In this document: piece after piece, positions 49,610 to 63,262 of the stretch
Position numbering within the stretch: position 1 is the first letter of the stretch
How the letters are laid out: every line of letters starts with the position of its first letter
Assembly (NCBI GenBank): GCA_019722365.1
Contig: JADFUC010001357.1
Coordinates: forward strand, 806,001 to 870,000
DNA from: Lithospermum erythrorhizon
Lineage: Eukaryota > Streptophyta > Magnoliopsida > Boraginales > Boraginaceae
Direction: 5' to 3'
Length of the DNA: 64,000 nt
Program-made: the position numbers and the translations under genes
The notes under the pieces: model-generated
What the model saw: the letters and a program-made list of their open reading frames with translations, nothing else
What the model was told of the DNA's origin: nothing
Databases searched by the model: none

Positions 49610-50992
49610 TCACGGACTCGAGTTCAAAAAGCTAGCCTTACTTCCGATCTTTTGGTGCTATCCCATGTAGATATGCTTCAGGTTGTCAAGAGGGTGCTTT
49701 AGCAATTTACTCCGTGTTTCTGACAAATGTGGGCCATGAGGTATCCCGCCCGGAATTACTATAGGCCTTAGTAGCTTAATTTTAAATGATTTGATTCATG
49801 AGACGACTTGATCGATTCTCATAACTTTTTAGATATTGTTCCTCAAATTACCTGTTTGTGCGAAGAATCAACCCAAATTCTTGAATTAGACTTCCTATTT
49901 GGTGAGAAAGTTGAAGATTTTTGTGTTCTTGACTTTGTTATTTAATTTAGGCATCTATTTAGGATTGGGGTTGAAGATTTGAATGTTTCTAGTGGTTTTG
50001 TAGTGGTTTTCTATCTGAAAACAACAAACTACATAGATTTTCTATCGAGATATACCTTCGTGAGTCGTTTTATGCTAAATTCTCTCAGAGATTTTTGTTG
50101 TAATTTTTTTCGATTCTCGAGGTTGTGATTTTCGAACCAGCCAAGGGCGGGGGAGACTATCGGGATTTCTTCTCGATTATTGGATCCATGATCGCATATG
50201 GATTATTATCTTAACCGTTGATTTTGACGCACGCTTTTTTTTTTATTGGAGTTTATCCATAATCGCATGGATGTTTATCTAATCGCTGATTTTGACAAAG
50301 ATTCAACTGGCTGATTTAAGGAGATTACTTTGCCTCCAAGTCAATCATATGGGGCGCCTATTTGGTGAAGAAACAGGAAGATTCTAGACTTTTTCTAGGT
50401 CAAACACATTTATATACTGACCCCATTATTTCCTTGATATATTAAATTCATCCTTGAAACTTTCGAAAAGCCTATTTCAGCTTTAAAATTAGGGTTAATT
50501 AATATAAAACCCTTATTTTTTACTTTAATAAATTTCAAGGACTTAATTTCTGAAAATCCTTATTATTTACACGTGTTCGATTTTTATCAAATCTTGAACT
50601 TTAAAACCCTAATCGACAAAGATAACTCGTATGATCGATTTTTATTTAATTAATTCAACTAATTCAAAATAAATTGAATTTAGTTAAAATAATTAATAAA
50701 TTTGACTATCTAAGCAAATAGTAATACGTAGAGTAGAGAGAGTAGTTGAAGTTTCCATAATAAAAAATGAAAATGTAAAAGTTAATAGTCTCAAAAAAAA
50801 GGGAAAGAAAAGATTCTCGTTGTCACGAAATGGGCCAAGCCAAGAATCATAGATCGCAAGATCTTGTCTTTGTTTTTTATAAAAAAATATTTGCTTCTCA
50901 TAATGGGAGTCAATCCTTCTACTTAAGCACATGCATGTTTACCTGTAAGAATATTTCTTCTCAAAGCATACTAAGCACATGCATGTTTACTG
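49610..50992. other. Intergenic between two retroelements
   Basis: No gene. A ~70-bp duplicated segment lies at about 50185-50310 (ATCGCAT.TGGAT and TGATTTTGAC twice). The last ~70 bp are a duplicated junction of the following Copia element. Confidence 0.5.
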
Positions 50993-51422
50993 TGTAAGAA
51001 TCTTCTTCCTCATTAGTATGGTCATTAGTAGGATATTTATTATCTTATTAATATTGCAAACCGTTATGACCGTTATGACCGCTACTTAATCGCTACAAAT
51101 CTCAAATATCAGACTAAGCACCAAGAATGGCGATGAAGAGTCAAAGGTCCTCCTCCATCAATTTATATATATGCATACTATTCCTCCATCTAACGATGCA
51201 AACCATTATCAAATACATATCTAAAGAATTCTATAGCAAGGAATGAGAAATCTTTCTTTCTCAATCAAGTGGTTCTTAAGGAATAATCTCTTCGGTAATA
51301 TCCTATTCATTTAACGTTTATGTATGTATTCAATCCAATCATGTATTGCTTTACAAATATATATTTATAATCATGAATTCAAGATTTTAGAATTAATACA
51401 TGCTTTAAATAATTATTCAATA
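50993..51422 (+). repeat. 5' LTR of the 51-57 kb Copia element
   Basis: From TGTAAGAATCTTCTTCC to TTATTCAATA. The end lacks the usual CA, but the target duplication and the start of the primer site both place it here. Confidence 0.88.
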
Positions 51423-52352
51423 TGTGTATCGTGAGCCTAGGATCAGAAATGCATGATTATCTATAGGAATTTGTTAAGAATGAAAATTATATGTACAAGT
51501 TTAAAAAAATGATATTTTATTATTACAGCACTAAAGACGATATTCTCTATGAGCGACGTATTTAAGTTTTATTTTGGAAGTGTTTGTCTTATTCAACTGA
51601 TTAAGTGTCAAGATGTTACTGTGTTCACAAATTCATACTTTATGTGGTTACATAGACCTTAATTTTATCTTATTGAGATTATTAAATTAACAATGGTCAT
51701 ATTTTGGACATTGGTATTTTAGTGATACAATTATCAAGGGTCAAGCCGATTGGTGATCAGATCGTAGTCAACCTCTAATAACGATATAAGTATAAGCTTT
51801 TAACAAAGTTACATTTTTCCTTTTCCAAGTTCTAAAGTAGCAAACTTTATGAAAAGTAATTTAAAATCTTTTGAATAAAATATGTTACCGTATCAAGCTA
51901 GCAATCATCAAGTACTTTAAATTGATAATTCCTTCGGGGTACGCCAGCGATCCCGGCAGTTTAAGCTTTTGTTGCCTCGATCATTATTTTGAATCATATT
52001 TAATTATCAATTTTGATATCCTTCAAGACATTACATTAATACAAGAATGTTGGTTTTAATATATTATTTTATTGAGTCATTCATATTGGTCAAACATTTA
52101 GATTCATTTCGTCCACAGACAAATTGTATTCATTTAGTTGAACAATACTTAAAGAATTTATTCAATTAATATATTAAACATAATTTTGGATCTATGATAT
52201 CAAATGACATCATGTATATAATTTTAGGTCACTACCCACAGGAGTACCTTTAATTATGTTGTTTATATATCAAAATTATTATATGTGTTATTTTAAGCCT
52301 AAATCCTTTTATCTCTATATTACAGTTAATTTACCTTCAAACCTTACCTCAA

Positions 52353-55300
52353 TGGCTGCATCCATTATCAAACTCAATGGAACCAACTTCTCATAATGGA
52401 AAGAGCAAGTTGAGTTTTCCTTGGGATTACTTGAATTGGACATGGCTCTTCGTTTCGAATGTACCGCACTTATCAAGCAAAAGACTTTGCGATAACAAAC
52501 GCCATTCTGATTGGGAACGATCTAATAGGCTAAGCATTATGTTTATGCGAATGTTGATCGATACCAACATCAAAACCTCCCTTCCCAAAACCGAGAGTGC
52601 AAAAGAGTATTTGCAAGCCATCGAAGGTCGGTTCAAGACTCAGAGAAAATCCTCATTGAAAACTTATGACAGATCTTCGTAACCAGTTAGTTTGACGGTT
52701 CTCGCTTCCATGAAGCCATGTCATTGAAATGATCACTGCTACCAAACTTAAGGAGTCATTGACTATGGATGATGCTTTCCGGTCCAATCTATATTGACTA
52801 GCTTACCTTCATTACGAACCATTCAAAAATTCATTATAACACTATTAAGGAAAAAATGGATTCTAATGAATACTCAAAACGGTTCAAGAGAGTTCAGTAA
52901 GGCTTTAAAGTTGTTCATTTCACTCATGAGCTGGAAAGGTTATCGAAAAAGAATTTTCAACCCATAAACGTAGCACCCAAATCGATGATGTCAAGTTCAT
53001 CACACAAGAAGAAAAGGATGTTTAAAAATTTTGTGTTAAACTCCGGACATTTCCCAAGCATCGTATGTTTCAGAAAGAATGGTTTGAAAAGAAAGGTAAC
53101 CTTATGGGTTTCGTAAGTCATTTCGAATCAACTTTTACTGATGTTCCTTCTTCTACTTGGTGGATTGATATTAGTGCTAATGTTCATACTTCAATTCTAT
53201 GTGATTCATTACGATCCAAACCATAAACCTGTGCTGGACGCATTTCATTTTCATGGGAAATAAAGACAAAGCTCCAGCTTGGTGCCCATTGGCACTTTTC
53301 GCCTTACTTTAGCAGTGGTTATCAGCTGACTTATGTCAAACTCTTTATGGTATCGCCTATTTCTCATACTCTGATTGTAGTTAATGCCGATAAGTTTGAT
53401 ACTCATTTGAATTTCAATGGAAATTTCAGCTTGTTTAAAAATTCTATACTTATTGGTTTTAGAATTTTAATTGATGGACTTTATAAAATTCATTCAACCT
53501 CAAGATGTCAACTCCATGTCACCTGCATAACAATGAAACATGTTAAGTCATCTATGAAAGACTCATATTTCTCAAAGTGCATAAAAAACTAGGTCATATA
53601 TCTAATAAGAATCAAACGATTAGTAAAGGGTGGTGTACTCCCGACATTGATTTTACTAACATTACATCATGTGTTATCATTAAAGGAAAAATACAAAAAA
53701 TACACAAGTATAAAAATATCAAGAAGTACCTATTTCAAATAATACATACGTATATTTACGGACCTCGACGCTCCAACTTTTGGAAGCGAAAATATTTCAT
53801 CACTTTTATCGATGATTATTCAAGTTATTGCTATCTTTATCTATTGCATGACAAATCTCAGTCAGTGGATGTTGTACAAATATTCATTACTGAAGTCGAA
53901 AGGCAATTAGAAAGAAAAGTAAAAATTATTGTGTCGCATTAAAAGTGTGGTGAATTTATGGAAGCGTATTACTTAAACAGACAACATCCTCGACCTTTTG
54001 CTAAACTCTCCAAAACTTGGGATCGTTGCTCAATACACAAAGCCCGGATCTCCATGGTAGAACGGGTAACAAAGTGCATCAGACATATAATGGAAATGGT
54101 TGATCCATGGCTTAGCCATGAATCTATCTTCCAGACATTCCCAGGATGGATGCATTACGAACAATCGCTATATCTAAATAGGTTCTGCAAGGCCGCTTAA
54201 GACTCCTTTCTAGCTGGGAAATGAATGAAACCTAGTTTAAGACATCTTCAAATTTGGAGTGTCCACTAAAGCTGTAATTTACAATTCATTATTTAAAAGA
54301 AATTGATTTCAAGACTGCTGTTACTTTATTGGTTATCCTGACAAATCCAAAAGATATAGGTTTTATTGTTATAACCATAATACAAGAATTGTTGAAATCG
54401 GAAATGCCATACTTATAAGAATGGAGAAATCGCTGAGCATTAAACAATGCTAAGTTGTCACTATGAAACAAGTGGCACCTTATTCCTTCACCCTATATTC
54501 TCGCAGAAACGGAACTCGCCTCTATCGATGAACACATTCACGATGAGAAAATCCCATAAATGATCACCTTTCAACACCATAATAAGATTATCACCGACGT
54601 AATGTTATCAAGCACCACAGAACCAAAGATAAGACGATCTCAAAGAGAAAAGAGATCAGCTATTCCTGATGATTACTTGCTTTATCTAATAGAATTTGAA
54701 GGGACTAAAGATCCGATTTCTTATTCACAAGCCATGAATGATGTTCATTCTAATAACAATACGCTACGGCGATGAATTAAAATCTATGAAAATAATCAAG
54801 TATTGAACTGCTCATTGCCTCCTCGGCAAAAAGAAGTCGGTCAGAAACGGGTTTTCAAACCAACGCGAATTTAATGGAAAATTGAACGATATAAAGCCGC
54901 ATTTGCTTTTCAAAGCGTTTTCATTGAAGCATGGGTATCGACTATTATGAGACTTTTCGCCCTCAAGTTTCTAGGAAAGATTCTCCTAGAATTATCATGG
55001 CATTAGTAGCTCATTATGATCTCGAGTTGCATCAAATGGATGTGAAAACCGCTTCTAAATGGAGACTTGAAGAAGAAGTCTATACGAAGTCAACTCAAGG
55101 CTTCATAACCGAAAGCACGTAAAGACAATGGCTCGCAAACTTGGGGACAAATCAATTTATGGGCTCAAACAAGCTTCCCGACAATGGTATCTAAAATTTC
55201 ATGAAATCATTACTGGTTTTGGTTTCAATGAAAATATAGTTGACCCTTGTATATACCTCAAGTTCAGTGGGAGCAAGTTCATATTTTTGGTTTTGTATGT

Positions 55301-56090
55301 TGATGACATTTTATTGGCTAGTAGCGACCTCGGGTTATTACGTCAAACTAAGGATTATCTCTCAAAGAACTTTGAATGTAAGATGCAGCGAGAGCCTTAT
55401 GTGATCGGATAGAATATTCCGTGATAGATCACAAGGACTCCTAGGATTATCTCAGAAAGCATATATTGACAAAGTCCTTGAGAGATTCGCATGACTAATT
55501 GTTCCTCCAGTCCTGTTCCACTGCATAAAGGAGACAAACTGTTCTCGAGCAAAGGTCCATTCACATGAACAAAGAAATGGCAAAATATCCTTTATGCTTC
55601 GTAGGGATTTTGACGTATTTCGTGTCTTACAAGATTCCCATTAATAAATCGCATTGACCGAAAGCCGCAAAGAAAGTATTGAGATACCTCGCGGAACAAG
55701 TGAATTATATGTTCACCTATCGGAAATCAAGTTACCGTGTGTGATCAAGCTATTCTCGATTCGACTGGCTGATGTCCAGACACTCGAGTTGCACTGGCTG
55801 CTATGTATATCTCTTATGTGGAGGTGCAATATCCTGGAGAAGCCAAAAATCTGAGATGCTTTTCGGGTCCACTATGATGGCTGAGTACGTGGCATGTTAC
55901 GAGGCTTCTATTCAGGGAACGTGGCTGCGTAATTTTGTCTCGCTGACGCTTTTAAATTTCATCTTCGGTTATTACCAAATTTTTGTGACAACGGCTAAAA
56001 GAACCTTCTTCTCGAAGCACGATAGATAACCATGGGTTCAAACACATGAACCTAAAATACCTACTAAAGCAAAATGTTAAACTCGAAGAA
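52353..56090 (+). pseudogene. Copia gag-pol pseudogene
   Basis: Begins at ATG 52353 with MAASIIKLNGTNFS followed by a stop, the common gag start of this group. The zinc-knuckle region was not recognised. A GAG-pre-integrase and integrase part spans 53577-53942 (HKKLGHIS, TFIDDYSSYCYLYLL). Reverse transcriptase appears as DYYETFRPQVSRKDSPRI and LHQMDVKTA (54931-55122) and SIYGLKQASRQWYLKF with the catalytic LYVDDILLAS (55128-55412). RNase H appears as GAISWRSQKS and MMAEYVACYEA (about 55825-55910). Pieces are in different frames with internal stops throughout; no functional polyprotein is encoded. Confidence 0.88.
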
Positions 56091-56592
56091 AATTGTTGTT
56101 GAATCAATAAGTATAACCATGTGTGGTCGAGCTTTCACTAAAGGACTACCTCCAAAGACCTTTTCTCAGCATTATACCGAAAGTACGGGTTTTGTTTACG
56201 CTTCCTAATTATCATATATATCTTTCTCGCCGTTTATCTTTTGAACTCATATATAACAATTCTGATTTTAAATAAATTAACATCCGCTATTTCGCTTTTA
56301 TGTTATGTATACCTTTTATGTTTAATTGAAACTATACAAATAGTCTTACTCAAGACATCTGCGACCATTATGTTACTCTCATTTACGGCCTAGCTATGCA
56401 AGTTACCAATGTCGTAGTACATAGAAGTAAACATGTTACAAAATAATATGTGCACTCCATGACTCTCATTGAAAACTCGATTAGTCAAGGCACTTATGGT
56501 AACTATACATACGAGTGTTTTGCTTATCATGCGCGCCTTATGTTGTTAGTATGAAAATTATAATAGATCCTCCTATAGACCAAGTGGGAGAA

Positions 56593-57009
56593 TGTAAGAA
56601 TATTCTTCCTCATTAGTATGGTCATTAGTAGGATGTTTATTATCATATTAATATTGCAAACCGTTACGATCGTTACAAATCTTAGCCTTAATGGATGGTT
56701 AATTCAAGAATGATTTACGGTGAGTTGAGGTCCTCCCTCTACCTATATATATGCATACCATTCTCCATCTAATGTATGCAAAACCATTATCAAACACATA
56801 TCTAAAGAATTTTATAGGCAAGGAGGGAGAAATCTTTCTTTCTCAATTGAAGTGGTTCTTGGCTGGAACAATCTCTCCGGTAATATCATATTCACACTCT
56901 AATGGCCGGAGGTATGTAATCAATCCAATTATGTATTGATTTACAAATATATGATAATCATGTAATTCAAGATTTTGGGATTATATTATGTTTAAATAAT
57001 TATTCAATA
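56593..57009 (+). repeat. 3' LTR of the 51-57 kb Copia element
   Basis: From TGTAAGAATATTCTTCC to TATTCAATA, directly after the polypurine tract and before TACTG. Confidence 0.88.
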
Positions 57010-57014
57010 TACTG

Positions 57015-59070
57015 AATATTACTAACATCATCGAAATGAATGAAAAAAAAAACCTTCATCGAAATGGTAGTGTAGTTTTATGACATGAACAAAATTAACA
57101 AATTATCTTAATTAATATACATAATTTTGATTTAAATAAAAATTATCATGTCAAAATAGGATCCATGATATAAATATAGAATTAACGGTTTCCCAATTAA
57201 GTATGAGAATATTAACGTTAATCATAATTTCATACACACAAAATTCACGATATAGGAATAGAATTAACGGTTTATCAATTAAGTAGCTGACTTTCAATGA
57301 AGTTTATGACTGATGACATTGATTAATACAAACTTCCAGTTGATATTAATATGACTCCGTTTGACTCCGTTAAATTACACGTTAGCCCATGACATTGGCG
57401 CCTAAGTCTACAATCCTGAATGTTAGTACTTATCATTCTAAAATTGTACATACAAATTAAAAAATTAAATCCTTAACTAATAATATATTATTAGTGTTGG
57501 GTTGAAGATATTTTTCGGTGCAAAATTAAGGCTAATCGCCTCATAACCCGCAGGGCCACCGAGGAGCCATCAGGGCCCCAAATTCAGATTAGCAATCGGC
57601 CCCCGACTCGCCACGGGAGGGGCCATCGAAGCGCCGGCGATGTTTCGAGGCGCCGACATCTTGAGCCTAAGAAAAGCCTAGCTTTGGTAGATTTATTTAG
57701 CCTATAAATATGTGATGTTTGAATGCAGCTTTTATTTATCACATAAATACTGTATCAATCATCCTGTAAGAATATTAGGTCTATAATATTCGAACATGTT
57801 TCTTTTGTTCTTGGTAGGTTTGTTTCAGCGATGCTAAAATACTCAACATGGGGATTATAGCTAGCTAGTAGGCTTCAGAACGATCTTCTCGTTGATAAAT
57901 GGGATTTCAAAGAAAGAATGTGATCTATCTTTCACATTGTTTTAATCGTATAAATCTTTTGTGTCTATTTTATTTTCGCACTTAAATTCCTGTCATTCTT
58001 ATTGTTTGCTTGGAACTCCGGGATAGATTCAGGAATCTTAAATCCTAATAATTGGTTGATTGGTTTTATTTATGGTATTTATTACTATGTATTAAAAATT
58101 CAAAGTGATAATTAATTGAAACCAAATTTTTAAGTTAGATATACAAGTATAAAAATTCGTAAGAAGTATAATAATATGATACAAATTCATGATAATAACT
58201 TCCAATGTTAATAATTATTCAAATAATTATCAATCGCTGATTTTTTTTAATATTTTAAAATAATGAAAATAAATATAAACAAACTATTTTTATTGACTGC
58301 TAAAGAGCTGATAAAGTCAGTCACAAGATTCTTTGACCTCTCTCTTCTACGGCGTGGTTTTAATTCCTGTAAGAGTAATTCGTATGAGTTAATTTATGGA
58401 AAACTATCGATATCAAGTTAATCGGCATATTTCATAATTTACCTCCTAATTATAGCTCAACTATATAAATAATATAAAACTCTAGGGTTGAGAATTTCAA
58501 CATTTTGTGAATGATGTTCCTAGACTAGACTCAATCATTGATCTGTTAATGGCAAACATGCGGCGTAAATTAGAATACTTTGTCTAGACTAAAATACTTT
58601 TACCATTTGATATGTGAGATATTTCCAAACTCTTTTGCAGTGAGTCTTTTTATTTTATTTTAATTTACAATTTGTGTACAATACTAAAATATTTTATTTT
58701 ATTTTTTTTATTTTAACTTGCGTGGAATACTGAATACTTTTTACCACTTATACTGAATACTAAATTTATTAGTTTAGTTTGAACTTTAATATGTAAAATT
58801 ATGGTACTATAATATCATTAATTTATTTGTAGACCCACCCAAACTCGCTTAAAGCTCGACAGACATTGGCCAACTGATACAAACTTTAAGAAATCAAAAG
58901 TTTTACATAAATATCAATGTTCATTAGATATTTTGTTAATTTATATAATGTACATACGCATGAATAAAATATAAAAAAAAGAATATTTAAAGTGTCATGA
59001 GTGCCCAACTGCCCAACCCCTCAAAGCCTGATGAGACATTGATAGACTTTTTTTCATTTAAGAGGTTTAT
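57015..59070. other. Intergenic with a possible solo LTR
   Basis: A ~90-bp local duplication at 57170-57300 (AGAATTAACGGTTT twice). From 57496 (TGTTGGGTTGAAG) to about 58000 the mix of a G+C-rich block, TATAAATATG at 57702 and AT-rich 3' part suggests a solo LTR, but no second end or target duplication was confirmed. A single copy of the 42-kb dispersed repeat lies at 58893-59020. Confidence 0.45.
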
Positions 59071-59079
59071 TTACGGCGC

Positions 59080-59262
59080 CAGCTAAATTAAGTAGGTCTA
59101 AACCTCGTGGGCACGCTCGAGCCGGCCGGGTCCACCTCCAAGTTGGCCTCCCACGAGTACATCAGATTAACCAAAAATGCCACTCCCGGATTCAAACCAC
59201 GCAAAGACCTCTGCTTCAACTTCACTTCCCCGAAACTTTTACCAACCGCTCCATCCTGGGGT
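59080..59262 (-). mobile_element. tRNA-derived SINE (edges approximate)
   Basis: On the minus strand an A-box-like TGGAGCGGTTGG (59253-59242) is followed about 45 bp later by a B-box-like GGTTTGAATCC (59198-59188), the internal pol III promoter of tRNA-derived SINEs. The body is G+C-rich and ends near GGCGCCGTAAATAAA. No clear target duplication was found, so edges and family are uncertain. Confidence 0.55.
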
Positions 59263-62047
59263 TAAAAAAAGGAAAAAAACTAAGATATTGGTGAACTTTT
59301 ATAAGGATCGCTTTGGACTTATCCAATACCCCGTAAACTCAAGGATTTTTGTATAATACGCCCAATTGGGGAGTCGATAGCACCATACGTCAATCGCCAA
59401 GTAATCACCAGCGCAACCCGCCTCGACGCACTTCAATCAACTCAAGCAATTCGAGACCAAATTTCATTATTACTGAAATACAGCACTAACTTAATTTCAT
59501 CACATACGTCACTGCCTAAACCACTAGGGCAACGCCTGACAAAACCAAGACAGTGTAAACTATTTATACATCTGGCCCACTGCTAGCAGACGGCCCATAC
59601 TCCGTAAAACCCCTAATCCATTTTTTAGAGATACGGTTTCAAGCGCGCCGGCATTCCATCCTGCACCTCATCTAATCGAAACGAATCAAGTTTTGGCCAT
59701 AATAAATATCATTGTTCTCCTAATATTTATCATTTTTAAAATTCCACAATGCATGAATAAACAACAAATAAAAACATGAAGAATATTCTAGTGTACTGAT
59801 CCTCCGTCCTGCCTCAATTGGGCGATATACCACAAGAATAGAACACATGTTAATTTTTAAAAATATAACTAACTTCTAATTTTAATTAATCAATTAAATG
59901 CTAACACATGTGAAAGTCTTTGATGGGCTATACGATGTAATTGAGACATGGAGCGCTGCTGACGATCCATGCCTCGTGCCATGAGTGCCCTAATTAAAGG
60001 TTTGAAGTAATCTTAATTAATGGAGTAGATTGAAAGATCTTTGTGTTTCTGAAATTATTTGCTTCTGAATCTTTGATGGCCCCAAAGACTCGCACTTCTG
60101 CTTTCCAAGTCCCAACTCCCAAGCCACCTAACATAGACTTCTTCCATTTTAAAAAATGATTACATTTTTTATATTCAAAATAATCAAAGTAGTATATTTT
60201 GATGTCCTAATTAATATATAACTTCTATTTGAATTAAAATATTAAAAATATTAGCATTTCATATATTGTTCTTCACCAAATATAGAACAAATATAATATT
60301 TGAATTCAAACTTTAAAATTTTCTAATTTCAAAATTCAAAAATAGTACGTACAATCTTTTAGAATGAAGGGATTCATTTGATGCAACCTAGTAAAAAATC
60401 CCTCATTTTATAATTTTAATGTATTGAGTTTTTAAATTTTGACCTCGAATATTTTTATTTTATTGTATATATTTTGGAGGGAATCACACTCGATCCTCGA
60501 GCACGTACTGCTATAAAGATAAGAGCTGAGGGCCATATCGCATACAGACGGTCAAAGACAATGGCACAAATGTTATAGTATAATCCTCAAAAGTGATAAA
60601 ATGCCAAGACATTCTCCCTATTTTCAAAAAATCCAAAATGTGAACAAATACGCACCGATCCAAATTATGATCCTAAAAAAGACGCCCGAATTTTGAGAAA
60701 GAAAGATAAAAATACCACACTTGAGCTTTCTCCAATCGAACCTAACCGGTACCCCATTTAGAAAGAATAATCGTTATTGGCCCAATCGGTTCGGTTTCGA
60801 TTTTTGCATTGCAAAACCAAGTTGGTCTGTTCGGTTTGAATTTTGACACAAAACCAAACAAGCGTGAACAACCTTGATTATCTCCATCTCATTTTCATTA
60901 CATGTTTTACTATTTTCTTGCATGGATCTTAATCCGTTATAATCTAATACATATCTTACTTGATTAACTGATAATTGTTGTACATTTTCTTCTGTAATAC
61001 TATAAACATAATAACCCGATAATATTCTTTTTAGTTCTGAGTGTAAGTAAACTGTAAAATATTAGGTAAAATTTATTATGTTAACTCTACATATTTTCCG
61101 ACACTATTGAGAAAAGCAGTTTTCACATCGTCTAATGCAATCTTTTATCATCTCTATTGATTTGTTGATTTGATTTTGGGTATTCATATTGATTTGGTGG
61201 ATATTGGTGGTGTACTCATTGAATATTGGTGTTATTTGGGGGATTCTATATTGAAAAACAAATCGCACTGTTTAAATTGTACAGATCTTATTTTGTTTTT
61301 TTTAAACCTGAAACTGACGGCGTCAATAATTTCAAACCTAAACTTTTCATGGCTGTATGGCTTTTACCTCCTAAACCGAATCGCACCGATCATTTATATT
61401 TAATTTATTTTTAAATTTATTATATATTTCAAATAAATATTTAATTATTCATAATATATTGATATTTACATTGGATTGCAATTTATATTAGGCCTAGACA
61501 ATTACTTTAATAAAATCATATTAGTATGGTCAATTTAAATGAAATGGAACAATAAGCCAATAACATAGTCCATAAAATAATAAATCAATGATTCATTGAA
61601 TTTTATCTATACCAAAAAATTTGAAATCACATATTTCTCTCACTAAATAAGTACAATTAAATTATCTTTCCAATTTTTTAATTTGATTTATTTAATTTTT
61701 AATAACCGAAAACCGATTTGCACCGCATCGAAAACAACCGATTGAGCGAGAAAATTGAATCACATCGAACCGAGAAAACTGAATATGGAGGCTGCAGCGA
61801 AAAACCGCATCAATTCCACCGATGAACATCCCTAGCGGTATTAAGGGATCAGCGTAGTAGAATTGGCGTGGTATATGCTAATTGAAGAGAGGAAACAATA
61901 GAGAGGGCTACCGAGCAATTTCAGCATTTTACGTTGCTTTTAAATTGCCTACATGCCATCACAAGAGTGACAAGATTTAATTATTGCCACCCCCCAAACT
62001 ATTTTTAAAGGTTTGCGCACTCTCGATTTCCATACACCTAATTTTCA
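59263..62047. other. Intergenic
   Basis: No gene. A single dispersed-repeat copy lies at 59685-59790. CGGTTCGGTTT-type runs lie at 60785-60860 and, inverted, at 61690-61830, a motif common in decayed plant repeats. The rest is AT-rich and featureless. Confidence 0.5.
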
Positions 62048-63262
62048 TGAAATAAACGACTATATTACCTTTAAAATACACGGAGTCACAAGAAAAATAA
62101 CTTTGTCCCTAACACTAAAGATAAAGGAATTTAATTATTTTGCCCCTCCCCTATTTGCAAAAGTCAGAAGAATTGTGAAATTTCACGGCGACAAAATTAT
62201 TCTTCACCAAAAAGATATAATAGCTTGCCCCACCCCCTACTCAGTCTCCACCCCACCCCTTATCCAGAAAACTGAACTCATAAATTAGAAATTTGAGTTG
62301 ACATCTCAAATTTGAGAACTCATATCAAGCAATTAAACTCACAACTCAAAAAATGAACTCATACATCAAATTTTCGAAATCAGATTTTGGAAGAAAAAAA
62401 ACTCAGAAAACAGAGCTCAGATCTCAAGCTTTCAAACTCATAACTTAAAAATCATATTTGAAAACTAAAAAATAATTAAGAATTGTAGATATCAAGAATT
62501 TGAGAAAGGCCAAACAGTGAAGGATGCTGTTGGATTCAAACAGTCAACCTTGGCATTCATGACTTTAGGTCAACGTTAGCAGATTCTTATTAATGTAGAG
62601 GATGAAGGCTATTCCACTCATGTGAGTTTCTCTGCAGGACAAAAGATTATGATAGATGGAGATGATATAATAATGACAATGTGATGAGTTTATTTTCCTC
62701 AAACAAAAATATTAATTTCATTTGAATTTACCCATTTGAATAGTTTGAAGAAGGCTAATTATGTGGAATTTATACTGTGAAGGACTGAGAAAAGAGTGGT
62801 ATGAATTTTGTCATTTTGGGATTCTTGGTATGATTCTTGGCTTGCTCAGATTGGGATTGCTCAAGGTGTATATAATACAAAAATCCTAGTTTCTCTATTC
62901 AGTTTCTGCAATTTTGTTGGCAGACTTGGAGAGGGTGATTTTGGGGGGGGTGGTGGTGGTGGTGGGTGGTGATTGGGGGCGGAATGTGATGGTGGTTTGT
63001 TGTAGTTCTACCATTTTGCGAGCAGTGCATAAATAAGAGTGGGATTGTAAAGTAGGGGTATGCGAGGTAAGTAAAGGGGTGGAGGTGAGGGCACAGACAT
63101 TTTTTAAATAAATGACACTTTCGCTCTTAATAAACTTTCTAATTACTTGCAACAGAGAGGGGCAAAATAGTCATTTCACACACTACACTTTAGTGTTGTG
63201 ACAAAATAGTCATTTTACTCAGGACTAATGCGTATTTTGGGCGGTAATATAGTCATTTCACT
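62048..63262. mobile_element. Non-autonomous DNA element with ~120-bp inverted ends (edges approximate)
   Basis: The left end contains ACGACTATATTACC, ACACTAAAG and ATTATTTTGCCCCTC; the reverse complement of the right end (about 63140-63262) contains ATGACTATATTACC, ACACTAAAG and ACTATTTTGCCCCTC in the same order. The interior has no recognisable protein. Long inverted ends suggest a Mutator-like element. The true tips and a target duplication were not located. Confidence 0.6.
62941..62990 (+). repeat. G-rich tract with G-quadruplex potential
   Basis: A run of G and GGT units (GGGGGGGGTGGTGGTGGTGG and onward) inside the TIR element. Several G-runs lie close enough to form a quadruplex. Confidence 0.6.

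Larger units (their letters stand above)
50993..57009 (+). mobile_element. Ty1/Copia LTR retrotransposon, complete ends, decayed coding
   Basis: LTRs at 50993-51422 and 56593-57009, flanked by the perfect 5-bp duplication TACTG (50988-50992 and 57010-57014). A primer-binding-like TGTATCGTGAGCC follows the left LTR at about 51425, and the polypurine tract CAAGTGGGAGAA precedes the right LTR. The interior carries gag, integrase, reverse transcriptase and RNase H remnants in Copia order on the plus strand. Total 6017 bp. Frequent stops and frameshifts show that it is dead. Confidence 0.93.

Noticed and set aside
57496..58030. Complete solo LTR with defined ends
   Set aside because: The TG start and TATA-like site are suggestive, but no CA end with a matching 5-bp duplication could be found, so it is only mentioned within the intergenic entry.
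60785..61830. CGGTTCGGTTT motifs at both ends, in inverted orientation, as a transposon
   Set aside because: The motif is low-complexity and common in plant DNA; no matching tips or target duplication were found.
62895..63152. 85-residue minus-strand frame with Thr/Pro runs
   Set aside because: Its composition comes from the G-rich tract within the TIR element; no domain is recognisable.
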